NCBI RefSeq assembly: GCF_014202415.1
Contig: NZ_JACHGR010000006.1
Span: forward strand, 186,001-250,000
From: Tolumonas osonensis
GTDB taxonomy: Bacteria; Pseudomonadota; Gammaproteobacteria; Enterobacterales; Aeromonadaceae
DNA: 64,000 nucleotides
Direction of reading: 5' to 3'
The position numbers were made by a program, and so were the translations under genes. Shown one piece after another: positions 26,112 to 33,695 of the stretch. Position 1 is the first letter of the stretch. Every line of letters begins with the position of its first letter. The notes under the pieces were generated by a model. That model worked only from the letters and a program-made list of their open reading frames with translations, was not told where the DNA came from and searched no databases.

Positions 26112-26753
26112 ATGAAGCCTGTCAATGCGCCTTACCAGTTATCGTTGGCTAAAAGCAGTCACCAATATTCACACTTGCAACAATTTATACAGGACCAATA
26201 TCTCCACGAATTTAATGCGACGATACCTCATTTTTTGCCTGTATTGCTTGGACTTTACCGGGCTGACGGTCAGTTAGTCAGCGCTTGCGGATTAAATCCG
26301 GCACATCTGAACAATCTTTATTTAGAGCACTACCTGGATGCGCCAATTGAGCAAGTAGTGGCGAACCAGCACGGCATCGATATGGATCGGTCTCAAATAA
26401 TCGAAATTGGTAATTTTGCCGCGGTTGAAGCGGGTGCCTCGCGGATCATGTTTGCAGCACTGTGCCTGTTACTCAGAAAGAGTCATCTGGACTATGTGGC
26501 GTTTACCGGCACGAACAAGATCCGCAATATCTTTCAGCGTCTGCATATTAATCCGGTGGAACTGTCTCCGGCTTTACCTGAACGACTGGGGGAGGATGCC
26601 AATGCCTGGGGGGAATATTACCGTAATCATCCACTGGTCATGATTGGTGATGTGAACGCTGGTTATCAGACTCTGTGTGAAAACAGTCTGTTATTTTCCT
26701 TGTTTGGTGCTGTGCCTTCTTTGTTTTCTGAAACAGTGAGGACATCGGCATGA
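26112..26753 (+). CDS. Thermostable-hemolysin family protein (acyltransferase-like)
   Basis: A 213-residue soluble protein resembling the T_hemolysin family, named after the Vibrio delta-hemolysin. Recognisable stretches are HFLPVLLGLYRADGQLVSACGL, YLDAPIEQ, IIEIGNFAA and YVAFTGTNKIRNIFQRL. I recall members looking distantly like acyltransferases such as AHL synthases; this is family memory, not shown here. There is no signal peptide, which argues against a simple secreted toxin. The ATG at 26112 has GGAG five bases upstream. It is the first gene of five with overlapping stops and starts; the next gene overlaps by ATGA, so it likely acts with the acyl ligase. Confidence 0.75.
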   Translation: MKPVNAPYQLSLAKSSHQYSHLQQFIQDQYLHEFNATIPHFLPVLLGLYRADGQLVSACGLNPAHLNNLYLEHYLDAPIEQVVANQHGIDMDRSQIIEIGNFAAVEAGASRIMFAALCLLLRKSHLDYVAFTGTNKIRNIFQRLHINPVELSPALPERLGEDANAWGEYYRNHPLVMIGDVNAGYQTLCENSLLFSLFGAVPSLFSETVRTSA

Positions 26754-28189
26754 ACCTGTTTGAGCAAATCAGTCAGATTGCCGCCGAAGATCCACATCGT
26801 CCGGCATTATATGATAGCCACCGGACGCTCACTTATGCCGTGCTTGAGCATGAAATTCATCAATTATCTGATCAACTGAAAGCGCTGAAAATATCCCGCC
26901 TGGCGCTGCAAACAGATAACGGTATTGACTGGGCATTAGTTGATCTCGCCTGTATGTTCTCCGGTATCGTCGTGATTCCTGTTCCCTTGTTTTTCAGTGA
27001 GGAACAACAAAACTGGCTATTGGAAACGAGCGGAGCTGATGCGCTGGCTGGTCCGTCAAAAGCAGGCTGGGTATCATCACAATTGGCCTCTTTACCATTG
27101 CAACGCTGCCAGCCGGAAGCAGTGCCTTCCATTCCTGAAGGTACAGCAAAAATCACCTATACCTCAGGGACAACCGGGCACCCCAAAGGGGTTTGTCTGA
27201 GTTTCAGTCATCTGATGAATGTCTGTCAGTCAATCACAGAACGCATCCGGTCTGCTGATATCAGACAGCATCTCACTTTACTACCGTTATCTACGTTGCT
27301 GGAGAATATAACCGGACTGTATGTGCCTTTACTGACCGGAGCCAGCAGTTGTATTCCTTCTCTGACCGAGGTAGGGCTGACCGGTTCCAGCCAGTTTTCA
27401 CCGCCGGTTTTCGCTCAGGCACTAAAGAGATGGCAGCCGCATAGTCTGGTGCTGGTACCCGAATTACTCAGAATGCTGGTTGCTATGTGCAGTGCTGACA
27501 GTTCACTGGCATCCAGCCTGCGTTTTGTTGCCGTGGGTGGCGGGAAAGTCGCGGCGGATTTAATTCATAAAGCACGTCAGTCGGGCTTACCTGTTTATGA
27601 AGGTTATGGCCTTTCGGAATGTGGATCTGTAGTGGCATTAAATTCGCCTGATCATGATCTCCCCGGCGCAGTGGGATTACCGCTTCGTCATTGTCATGCT
27701 GTCATCAGTGACGATGGTGAAGTCTTGGTTAATGGTGCGCCTATGCTCGGCTATCTCGGCGACTCATCCTCTCATGAGCAGATAGCCACCGGTGATTTAG
27801 GCCATATAGACGAGCAGGGCTTTTTGCATATAACCGGCCGCAGGAAAAATGTGCAGATCACGGCTTTTGGACGCAATTTTTCGCCGGAATGGATAGAAGC
27901 AGAGGCGCAGATTTACCCGTCAATAACTCGCATCGTCGTATTCGGAGATGCCTTACCAGCCAACATTGCCATCGTACAAACAACACCCGGACAGGAAAAA
28001 CAGCTGCCCGCGCATATAGCTCATCTCAATACCCATTTACCAGACTATGCACGGATTCATCATTATATCGAAGCCGAACTGACCGCTGCGTCCGGTTTAA
28101 TAACCAGTAATGGCCGGCCGAAACGGCAAAAGATTCTGGATATATATCAGACACAGATTGCTCAGATTTTCGCAGGAGATCCAATATGA
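26750..28189 (+). CDS. AMP-dependent acyl-CoA synthetase / acyl-acid ligase
   Basis: A 479-residue adenylate-forming enzyme that activates a carboxylic acid as acyl-AMP and passes it to CoA or another acceptor. The ATP-binding loop YTSGTTGHPKG, the A5 motif YGLSECGS, the hinge region GRRKNVQITAFGRNFSP and the C-terminal catalytic lysine region GRPKRQKI are all visible. It is shorter than typical FadD (about 560). Lack of a CoA-ligase partner such as fadE nearby and tight coupling to a diiron oxidase suggest a dedicated biosynthetic substrate, probably a fatty or aryl acid (inference). Confidence 0.85.
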   Translation: MNLFEQISQIAAEDPHRPALYDSHRTLTYAVLEHEIHQLSDQLKALKISRLALQTDNGIDWALVDLACMFSGIVVIPVPLFFSEEQQNWLLETSGADALAGPSKAGWVSSQLASLPLQRCQPEAVPSIPEGTAKITYTSGTTGHPKGVCLSFSHLMNVCQSITERIRSADIRQHLTLLPLSTLLENITGLYVPLLTGASSCIPSLTEVGLTGSSQFSPPVFAQALKRWQPHSLVLVPELLRMLVAMCSADSSLASSLRFVAVGGGKVAADLIHKARQSGLPVYEGYGLSECGSVVALNSPDHDLPGAVGLPLRHCHAVISDDGEVLVNGAPMLGYLGDSSSHEQIATGDLGHIDEQGFLHITGRRKNVQITAFGRNFSPEWIEAEAQIYPSITRIVVFGDALPANIAIVQTTPGQEKQLPAHIAHLNTHLPDYARIHHYIEAELTAASGLITSNGRPKRQKILDIYQTQIAQIFAGDPI

Positions 28190-28842
28190 CCTTTTACCAG
28201 CAACTTCAGGATAGCACCGCGCGTGAACGCGATTATTTATTAAGTGCACCGATCATCGAAGCTTGCCGCACCGGCGATATCAACAAGGAAATGTACATTG
28301 CTTTCCTGAAACAGGCCTATTACCACGTGCGTCATACCGTTCCGTTACTGATGGCAACCGGAGGAAAGTTACCTCAGGATTATGAGTGGGTACGTGGCGC
28401 AATTGCAGAATACATTGCTGAAGAATATGGTCATCAGGAATGGATATTAAACGATATCCGGGCATGTGGTAGCGATGCGGAATCTGTCAGAACAGGTCAG
28501 CCGGGATTATCAATTGAACTGATGGTAGCATTTCTTTATGACCAGATAACCCGCTTAAATCCCATGGGATTTTTTGGCATGGTGCAGGTGCTGGAGGGGA
28601 CCAGCGTCGCTATTGCACTCAACGTCGCCGAACAACTGAAAAAGGGTCTTAGCTTACCGTCCAATGCAATGAGTTATCTCAGCTCTCATGGTGCACTTGA
28701 TCAGGAACATCTGCGCTTTTTTGAGTCATTGATGAATAAAGTGGAAAAACCGGAAGATCAGCAAGCGATCATCCATTCCGCAAAAGTCGTCTACCGGCTC
28801 TATGGCAACATGTTACGTGAAATAACAGGGCATCTCGCATGA
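28186..28842 (+). CDS. Heme-oxygenase-like diiron oxidase (HDO; TenA/PqqC-like fold)
   Basis: A 218-residue helical protein usually labelled TenA-like or 'iron-containing redox enzyme'. It carries a full set of predicted diiron ligands in HDO order: E80-x2-H83 (EYGH), E137 (QVLEGTS) and H168-x3-D172-x2-H175 (HGALDQEH). This spacing is the same as I recall for UndA, which makes terminal alkenes from fatty acids. TenA's active-site cysteine is not evident. It overlaps both neighbours by ATGA. The prediction is O2-dependent oxidation of the acid activated by, or supplied with, the adjacent ligase; the product is unknown. Confidence 0.78.
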   Translation: MTFYQQLQDSTARERDYLLSAPIIEACRTGDINKEMYIAFLKQAYYHVRHTVPLLMATGGKLPQDYEWVRGAIAEYIAEEYGHQEWILNDIRACGSDAESVRTGQPGLSIELMVAFLYDQITRLNPMGFFGMVQVLEGTSVAIALNVAEQLKKGLSLPSNAMSYLSSHGALDQEHLRFFESLMNKVEKPEDQQAIIHSAKVVYRLYGNMLREITGHLA

Positions 28843-29645
28843 AACTGGAAAATGCAAAAATATTGATAACCGGCGCCAGTGGTGGCATCGGAAAAGCGCT
28901 CTCTCATGCGTTGGCAGAGCAAAATGCTTTTCTGGTGCTGCATGGTCGTAATGAAAGCCAGCTTGAACAACTGAAGGGATCATTACCTTATCCGGAGCGT
29001 CATCAAATCATCGTCGCTGATCTTACTCAGACAGCGGACCGGGCCGCGTTGCTGCAACATCCGGCGCTGAATGCAGGGATCGATGTACTGATTAACAATG
29101 CGGGCACAAATGAATTCGCCTGGCTGGAAGATCAGACAGAAACCCAGATTGAGCGCCAGTTATATGTGAACGTTCAGGCTCCGGTTTTACTGACCAAAGC
29201 CATGTTGCCGCATTTAAACAAACCGGCCCTGATCATGAATATAGGCTCAAGTCTGGGCAGTATTGGTTATCCGGGTTACAGCGTTTACTGTGCGACCAAG
29301 TTTGCTATCCGCGGTTTTAGCGAGGCGCTGAACAGAGAATTAGCCGGTAGCGGAATTAAAGTGCTCTACTTTGCTCCCCGGGCGACGCAAACCTCGATCA
29401 ATTCCGATGCCGTTAATGAAATGAACAAAGAACTGGGCACTAAAAGCGACACCGCCGAGTCAGTTGCCCGTGAAGTCGTGACGGCTTTGCAAAAAGAGAT
29501 AAAACGTCGTTGGCTGGGCTGGCCGGAAGGCTTGTTTGTCCGCATCAATGGGCTCATACCGCAACTGGTTGATAACGCCATTATCAAACAATTGCCTGTT
29601 ATTGCTAAATTTGCCCGTGTTGGCTTTCAAAAAGGAACTCACTGA
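28839..29645 (+). CDS. Short-chain dehydrogenase/reductase of the hemolysin/HDO operon
   Basis: A 268-residue classical SDR: TGASGGIG cofactor loop, VADLTQ, LINNAGTNEF, Ser in NIGSSLGS and YCATK catalytic Tyr/Lys. A hydrophobic C-terminal stretch (LFVRINGLIPQLVDNAIIKQLPVIAKFARVG) resembles SDRs acting on lipids at the membrane. The start overlaps the HDO stop by ATGA and its stop shares one base with the next ATG. It presumably reduces or oxidises the pathway intermediate. Confidence 0.85.
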   Translation: MKLENAKILITGASGGIGKALSHALAEQNAFLVLHGRNESQLEQLKGSLPYPERHQIIVADLTQTADRAALLQHPALNAGIDVLINNAGTNEFAWLEDQTETQIERQLYVNVQAPVLLTKAMLPHLNKPALIMNIGSSLGSIGYPGYSVYCATKFAIRGFSEALNRELAGSGIKVLYFAPRATQTSINSDAVNEMNKELGTKSDTAESVAREVVTALQKEIKRRWLGWPEGLFVRINGLIPQLVDNAIIKQLPVIAKFARVGFQKGTH

Positions 29646-30262
29646 TGAAAAAATACTTATTTTTAATGGGATTAGTGAGTGTTGCAGCACCACAAGTCCA
29701 TGCGGCTGATGCACTGATTCGGATACAGGACCAGTGGAGTGTTTGCCAGTATCAGGTAGAAAAAGACGCAAAAGAAGGTTGTCTGGAAACATTGAGTAAA
29801 GAGGCAAGCCAGCAGAGTCTGCAGAATAAATCACGTGTCGATTTACTGATCTGGTCTGCCATCGTAAAAAGTAGCTGGGCTGGCGCTAAAGGTGGCTTAG
29901 ACGCACTCTCTTTGGTGAAAGAAGCTAAAGGTGAACTTGAACAGGCTTTGGCCCGGGATCCCAAATCGTTAAATGGTTCGGCTTATACCAGTCTCGGTAC
30001 ACTTTATTATCAGGTTCCGGGATGGCCGATCGGTTTTGGTGACAACAAACAAGCCGAGCAGTTATTAAAACAGGCGCTGGCAATTAATCCTGACGGTATT
30101 GATCCTAATTTCTTTTACGGCGATTTCTTGCTGGAACAAGGCCGTAAAAAAGAAGCAAAAATTTACCTGACAAAAGCCCTTAATGCCCCGGAACGTATCG
30201 GCCGTGAGCTTGCGGATAAAGGCCGGAAACAGGAAATTCAGGACAGGTTGTCTGAATTGTAA
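29645..30262 (+). CDS. Periplasmic TPR-like protein
   Basis: A 205-residue exported protein. The signal peptide MKKYLFLMGLVSVAAPQVHA ends with a standard signal-peptidase I site. The mature part has TPR-like helices (GELEQALARDPKSLNGSAYTSLGTLYYQVPGW; AEQLLKQALAINPDGIDPNFFYGDFLLEQGRKKEAKIYLTKAL). It is the last gene of the operon and overlaps the SDR by one base. Such proteins scaffold partners; here it may help export or place the product in the envelope (inference). Confidence 0.75.
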   Translation: MKKYLFLMGLVSVAAPQVHAADALIRIQDQWSVCQYQVEKDAKEGCLETLSKEASQQSLQNKSRVDLLIWSAIVKSSWAGAKGGLDALSLVKEAKGELEQALARDPKSLNGSAYTSLGTLYYQVPGWPIGFGDNKQAEQLLKQALAINPDGIDPNFFYGDFLLEQGRKKEAKIYLTKALNAPERIGRELADKGRKQEIQDRLSEL

Positions 30263-30281
30263 TCAGCAGTTAAACGATAGA

Positions 30282-30473
30282 TTATAAATCTTTAACTAAA
30301 AGCCCTGATTTCAGGGCTTTTTTGAATCTCCACTCGCTCACCAGACACTGCTTACTCACTTCTCCGACATCAACAGCACGGGCGGCTTCCGGATCGCCGT
30401 GCCTTGTCCTGCTTTGTCCGACCGCCACACAACCCCAAAACTCCTCGTCTGAATCTCTTTTGGCGATAGTCAT
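30282..30473 (-). CDS. Doubtful 63-residue reading frame
   Basis: The frame starts MTIAKRDSDEEFWGCVAVGQ and its last dozen codons read through the bidirectional terminator (RFKKALKSGLLVKDL), which argues against a real protein. The GC-rich middle (RHGDPEAARAVDVGEVSKQCLVSEWRF) has a flavour I associate with short predicted proteins seen repeatedly beside terminators in related bacteria, so it may instead be a copy of a dispersed non-coding element. The ribosome binding site is weak. Kept only to flag the stretch. Confidence 0.2.
   Translation of the reverse strand: MTIAKRDSDEEFWGCVAVGQSRTRHGDPEAARAVDVGEVSKQCLVSEWRFKKALKSGLLVKDL
30297..30324 (+). terminator. Rho-independent terminator after TPR gene
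   Basis: Stem AAGCCCTGA / TCAGGGCTT with a small loop and a T-run on the + strand; it is also A-flanked on the other side, so it could work in both directions. Confidence 0.88.
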
Positions 30474-30520
30474 TCATTTAGCCTGGCGTCAAACGTTAGC
30501 AGTCCAGATTAAATACGTGA

Positions 30521-30685
30521 ATGGCATCTCAAGCAGAAAAAGTTGAACTCGTGAGTACGCATGGTGCAGGCGACTGCTTCATGGGTATGTTTTGTGCGTC
30601 TATGATAAATGGATGCTCACTCGAAGAATCTGTTTCTAGGGCAAATAAGGCTGCGGCAATACACGTATCCCGCAAGTCACATTAA
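30521..30685 (+). pseudogene. Relic of a PfkB-family sugar kinase (C-terminal end)
   Basis: The frame encodes 54 residues including STHGAGDCFMGMF, the GAGD anion-hole/catalytic-Asp motif of ribokinase-like kinases, and a following helix (EESVSRANKAAAIHVSR). A stop codon immediately precedes the ATG at 30521, so the N-terminal roughly 240 residues of a normal kinase are absent. It sits in 560 bases of otherwise non-coding DNA and is most simply a deletion remnant. Confidence 0.7.
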
Positions 30686-30747
30686 TAATGTTTATTAAGT
30701 AATATCTGAATAAAACATTTATTAAATTATATTTGATAGTTTTAATT

Positions 30748-30770
30748 AATGTATCAGGCCAAAAAAGAAC
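30748..30770 (+). repeat. 23-bp direct repeat, right copy
   Basis: Identical to 25881-25903. Here it lies outside any gene and belongs to the GGDEF-tail relic that ends at 30781. Confidence 0.85.
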
Positions 30771-30781
30771 GGGACAATTAA
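30749..30781 (+). pseudogene. Relic of a GGDEF-domain gene 3' end
   Basis: Reads MYQAKKERDN then stop, the usual C-terminal end of a GGDEF domain (A-M-Y-x-A-K). An in-frame TAA lies just upstream and no other part of the domain is visible. Only ten codons remain, but they share 23 identical bases with the intact cyclase gene at 25.9 kb. Confidence 0.5.
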
Positions 30782-30807
30782 AAAGCCATCTGCAAATGAG
30801 ATGGCTT
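30782..30807 (-). terminator. Terminator after NmrA-like gene
   Basis: AGCCATCT / AGATGGCT stem with a 7-base loop, followed on the minus strand by a T-run, 20 bases after the stop of the NmrA-like gene. Confidence 0.75.
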
Positions 30808-30826
30808 CTTGGTCCGTTATTCCAGC

Positions 30827-31663
30827 TTATTTGAACAACGCGATATGGTCCTCAATATACGTTTGCAGAGTGCGTGGTGCGTGCCCCGTCAATGTTTCAA
30901 CCGCATCGGTGGTTAATGCAGTCCAGCCTTCACGGACGGGATAGAAGATCGACGCCAGGAAACTGGCGTAATCTTTTGGTACGCCAACACTCGTCAGAAT
31001 ACCCACGAAAGTTTCATCATCAATGGCCTGATATTGAATAGCGTGGCCAGAGGCTCTGGACAATTGTTCAGCCGCATCCGCATAACTCAATGCTTCCGGG
31101 CCGGTCAGATTGAATGCATTGCCATCAAACTTTGCGGTTGTTAATGCTGCAGCGGCAGATTCAGCAATATCACGCACATCAATAAAGCTGGATTGACCTT
31201 GCGCAGCAGGCACGGCGATAACGCCTTGCTTGATTCCTGCCAGCCAGAAGGTATGGAAATTGTCAGAGAACCAGTTAGGACGCAGGATCACAAACGGTAC
31301 ACCAGAACGTTCAACTTTTAACTCCAGCTGGCGGTAGGGAATACTGTCATCAGCATCGACACCCAGTACCGATTGCAGCACAATTTTTACGCCTTTTTTA
31401 ATGGCGACATCTAACACGGGGGTGACTAAAGAAACCACATCGATATAACCGGTTGGCACCATGACATAAACACGATTCACCCCCTCAAATGCCTTATCAA
31501 TCGTCGACAGGTCGGTGAAATCAAAGACTACACTTTCGGCACCAGCAACGGCCTTGCCAGTACGGGAAGCGGCTTTTACTTTTTCCCCTTTTGCTACTAA
31601 TGCTTCGATCAATGGTTTGCCAATATTGCCGGTTGCGCCCAGAACCAGAATTTTATTTGTCAT
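30827..31663 (-). CDS. NmrA-like NAD(P)-binding oxidoreductase (QorB type)
   Basis: A 278-residue atypical SDR. It starts with the glycine motif VLGATGNIGKPL, has VVFDFTDLSTI and RVYVMVP, and a central RQLELKVERSGVPFVILRPNWF as in NmrA/QorB proteins. Relatives bind NADP(H) and act as redox sensors or quinone reductases. GGAG precedes the ATG. It is divergent from a LysR gene with 130 bases between the starts, so that regulator is likely to control it. Confidence 0.82.
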   Translation of the reverse strand: MTNKILVLGATGNIGKPLIEALVAKGEKVKAASRTGKAVAGAESVVFDFTDLSTIDKAFEGVNRVYVMVPTGYIDVVSLVTPVLDVAIKKGVKIVLQSVLGVDADDSIPYRQLELKVERSGVPFVILRPNWFSDNFHTFWLAGIKQGVIAVPAAQGQSSFIDVRDIAESAAAALTTAKFDGNAFNLTGPEALSYADAAEQLSRASGHAIQYQAIDDETFVGILTSVGVPKDYASFLASIFYPVREGWTALTTDAVETLTGHAPRTLQTYIEDHIALFK

Positions 31664-31793
31664 GATGAACTCCGTTTATTTAATAAGTGATTAACTATTT
31701 TGAGAATTAACCTGATGGGATGAAGTCTATTGGATATTGAAATGAGCAAATAGAAGTATATAGTTGACAGTTTGTTGCATAAATTAAGCATAT

Positions 31794-32708
31794 ATGGATA
31801 AGTTCACTGCCATTAAGGTGTTTCTTGAAACCGTAGAGCGTGGCAGCGTGTCTGCCGCAGCAGAGCATCTGGATATGTCGCGGGCGATGGCATCGCGTTA
31901 TGTTGCGTACATGGAGGAATGGGCAGGAGCCCGGTTATTGCACCGTACTACCCGTAAACTTACTCTCACAACAGCGGGTACGCAGATGCTGCCGCTTTGT
32001 CGCGAAATGCTGAAATTGGCTGAAAATATGGAAGCCACAGTTGCTGAGCGGGAAGGGGAGCCTCGGGGACAATTACGGATCACCACCAGTGCGGTATTTG
32101 CGCATCCTCACATGACGGATGCTGTTGTGGCTTATCTTGCGCAATATCCGGCGACGAGCATTGATTTGCAAGTGGTGGATCGCACCGTTAATCTGATTGA
32201 AGAACGAATCGATTTGGCGATTCGTATTACCAACAATCTTGATCCCAATTTAATTGCCCGCAAAATTGGCATGTGTCGTTCTGTTTTATGCGCTTCGCCT
32301 GATTACTTACATAAACGAGGCACACCCGCTTCCGCGCAAGATTTAACCCAGCACAACTGTTTAACCTATGCGTATTTCGGCCAGAGTCTATGGCAATTTG
32401 AACATGACGGACTACCTGTTTCCGTGCCGGTACAAGGTAATTTCAGTGCGAATGAAGCGTTAGTATTGCAGCAGGCAGCAGTAACCGGATGCGGGATCAC
32501 GATGCTGCCTACCTTTGCTGCCAGTAGCTTGATTAAACAGGGGAAATTAGTTCCTGTGTTACCGGAGTATAAAATGGCGGATATGGGTATCTATGCCGTT
32601 TATGCATCACGCAAACAGATGTCGCAAGCCGTGCGCACGATGATTGATTTTCTGGTAGCTCGTTTTGGTGAGAATTCTCATTGGGATAGAGACAGCTTCT
32701 TATGTTAA
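31794..32708 (+). CDS. LysR-family regulator divergent from NmrA-like gene
   Basis: A 304-residue LTTR with an N-terminal helix-turn-helix (FLETVERGSVSAAAEHLDMSRAMASRYVAYMEEWAGARLLHRTTRKL) of the DsdC/PecT-like CrgA subgroup and a C-terminal effector domain. The ribosome binding site is weak. It probably regulates itself and the divergent NmrA-like reductase. A second LysR gene follows 41 bases downstream. Confidence 0.88.
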   Translation: MDKFTAIKVFLETVERGSVSAAAEHLDMSRAMASRYVAYMEEWAGARLLHRTTRKLTLTTAGTQMLPLCREMLKLAENMEATVAEREGEPRGQLRITTSAVFAHPHMTDAVVAYLAQYPATSIDLQVVDRTVNLIEERIDLAIRITNNLDPNLIARKIGMCRSVLCASPDYLHKRGTPASAQDLTQHNCLTYAYFGQSLWQFEHDGLPVSVPVQGNFSANEALVLQQAAVTGCGITMLPTFAASSLIKQGKLVPVLPEYKMADMGIYAVYASRKQMSQAVRTMIDFLVARFGENSHWDRDSFLC

Positions 32709-32749
32709 TACCGGATAAACAATCGTATATTATTCAAAATTAATGTCCG

Positions 32750-33652
32750 GTGACTGCGGTGCTGAAAGAAAATATAAATGATCTGTTATCGTTCCTGGTG
32801 GTTGCGCAGGAGCGGAGTTTCACCAAGGCTGCGGCCAAACTCGGTATTTCCCAGTCTGCACTCAGTCACACCATCAAGGCATTGGAAGAGCGGCTCAATT
32901 TGCGGTTGCTGAACCGGACAACGCGTAGTGTTGCGCTGACCGAAGCTGGAGAGCGACTGGTGCAGACGTTAGCGCCCCGCCTGGAAGAAATCGAAGAAGA
33001 ATTAGTCGTACTGAATGACGAACAAAACGGGCCATCCGGAAAAATCAGAATTTCCTCTCCGGAATATGCCGCACATTATGTGTTGTGGCCTGTGCTGGAA
33101 AAATTTCTGCCGCAATATCCGGATATTCATGTCGAAGTGATTATTGAAAACAGTTTTACGGATATTGTCAGCGAACGCTATGACGCCGGTATTCGTTTAG
33201 GCGAGCAAATCGCCAAGGATATGATTGCGGTAAAAATTTCGCCGGAAATGAAAATGGCCGTGGTCGCTTCACCGGAATATTTTAAGCAGGCGGCCGTTCC
33301 CGAGATCCCGGAAGATTTACGCCAGCATAAATGTATCAACATCAAACCGTCTGCGGCGCGTGGTGCCTATGCCTGGGAGTTCAAAAAAGATGACCGGGAA
33401 ATCAATGTCAAAGTAGAAGGCCAGTTAACCTTTAATACGTCTTTGCAGTCACTCAGAGCGGCACTGGCCGGTTTGGGTCTGGCCTATCTGCCAGATGATC
33501 TGGTTCAGGAGTATGTTGAACGGGGCGAGCTGGTCCGGGTGTTGGAATCATGGTGTCCGGTTTTTGACGGGTTTCATATTTATTACCCGAGTCGCAGACA
33601 GCATAAGAAGGCGTTTGCGTTGCTGATAGACGCGCTGCGGTACAACCGGTGA
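32750..33652 (+). CDS. LysR-family transcriptional regulator
   Basis: A 300-residue LTTR. The HTH region (FTKAAAKLGISQSALSHTIKALEERLNLRLLNRTTRSV) is clearly related to that of the LysR protein at 15.5 kb, and both effector domains share the AGFDAGIRFG/RYDAGIRLG block, so the two are paralogues. It starts with GTG. It is not divergent from any gene; its target may be distant or the 15.5-kb paralogue's kind of AKR/SDR genes. Confidence 0.87.
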   Translation: MTAVLKENINDLLSFLVVAQERSFTKAAAKLGISQSALSHTIKALEERLNLRLLNRTTRSVALTEAGERLVQTLAPRLEEIEEELVVLNDEQNGPSGKIRISSPEYAAHYVLWPVLEKFLPQYPDIHVEVIIENSFTDIVSERYDAGIRLGEQIAKDMIAVKISPEMKMAVVASPEYFKQAAVPEIPEDLRQHKCINIKPSAARGAYAWEFKKDDREINVKVEGQLTFNTSLQSLRAALAGLGLAYLPDDLVQEYVERGELVRVLESWCPVFDGFHIYYPSRRQHKKAFALLIDALRYNR

Positions 33653-33695
33653 GGTTGCGCCGCAACGGCATCGGCATTTTCCGTGGAGTGGCGGC

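Larger units (their letters stand above)
30325..30826. other. Relic-bearing intergenic stretch
   Basis: About 500 bases between the TPR operon terminator and the NmrA-like gene. It holds a doubtful small frame, the PfkB-kinase remnant, an AT-rich run (30686-30748), the GGDEF-tail relic and a terminator. It looks like a scar of deletion or insertion. Confidence 0.6.

Noticed and set aside
30322-30546. 74-codon + strand frame after the TPR operon
   Set aside because: It starts inside the terminator and its sequence resembles no protein; the region contains relics instead.
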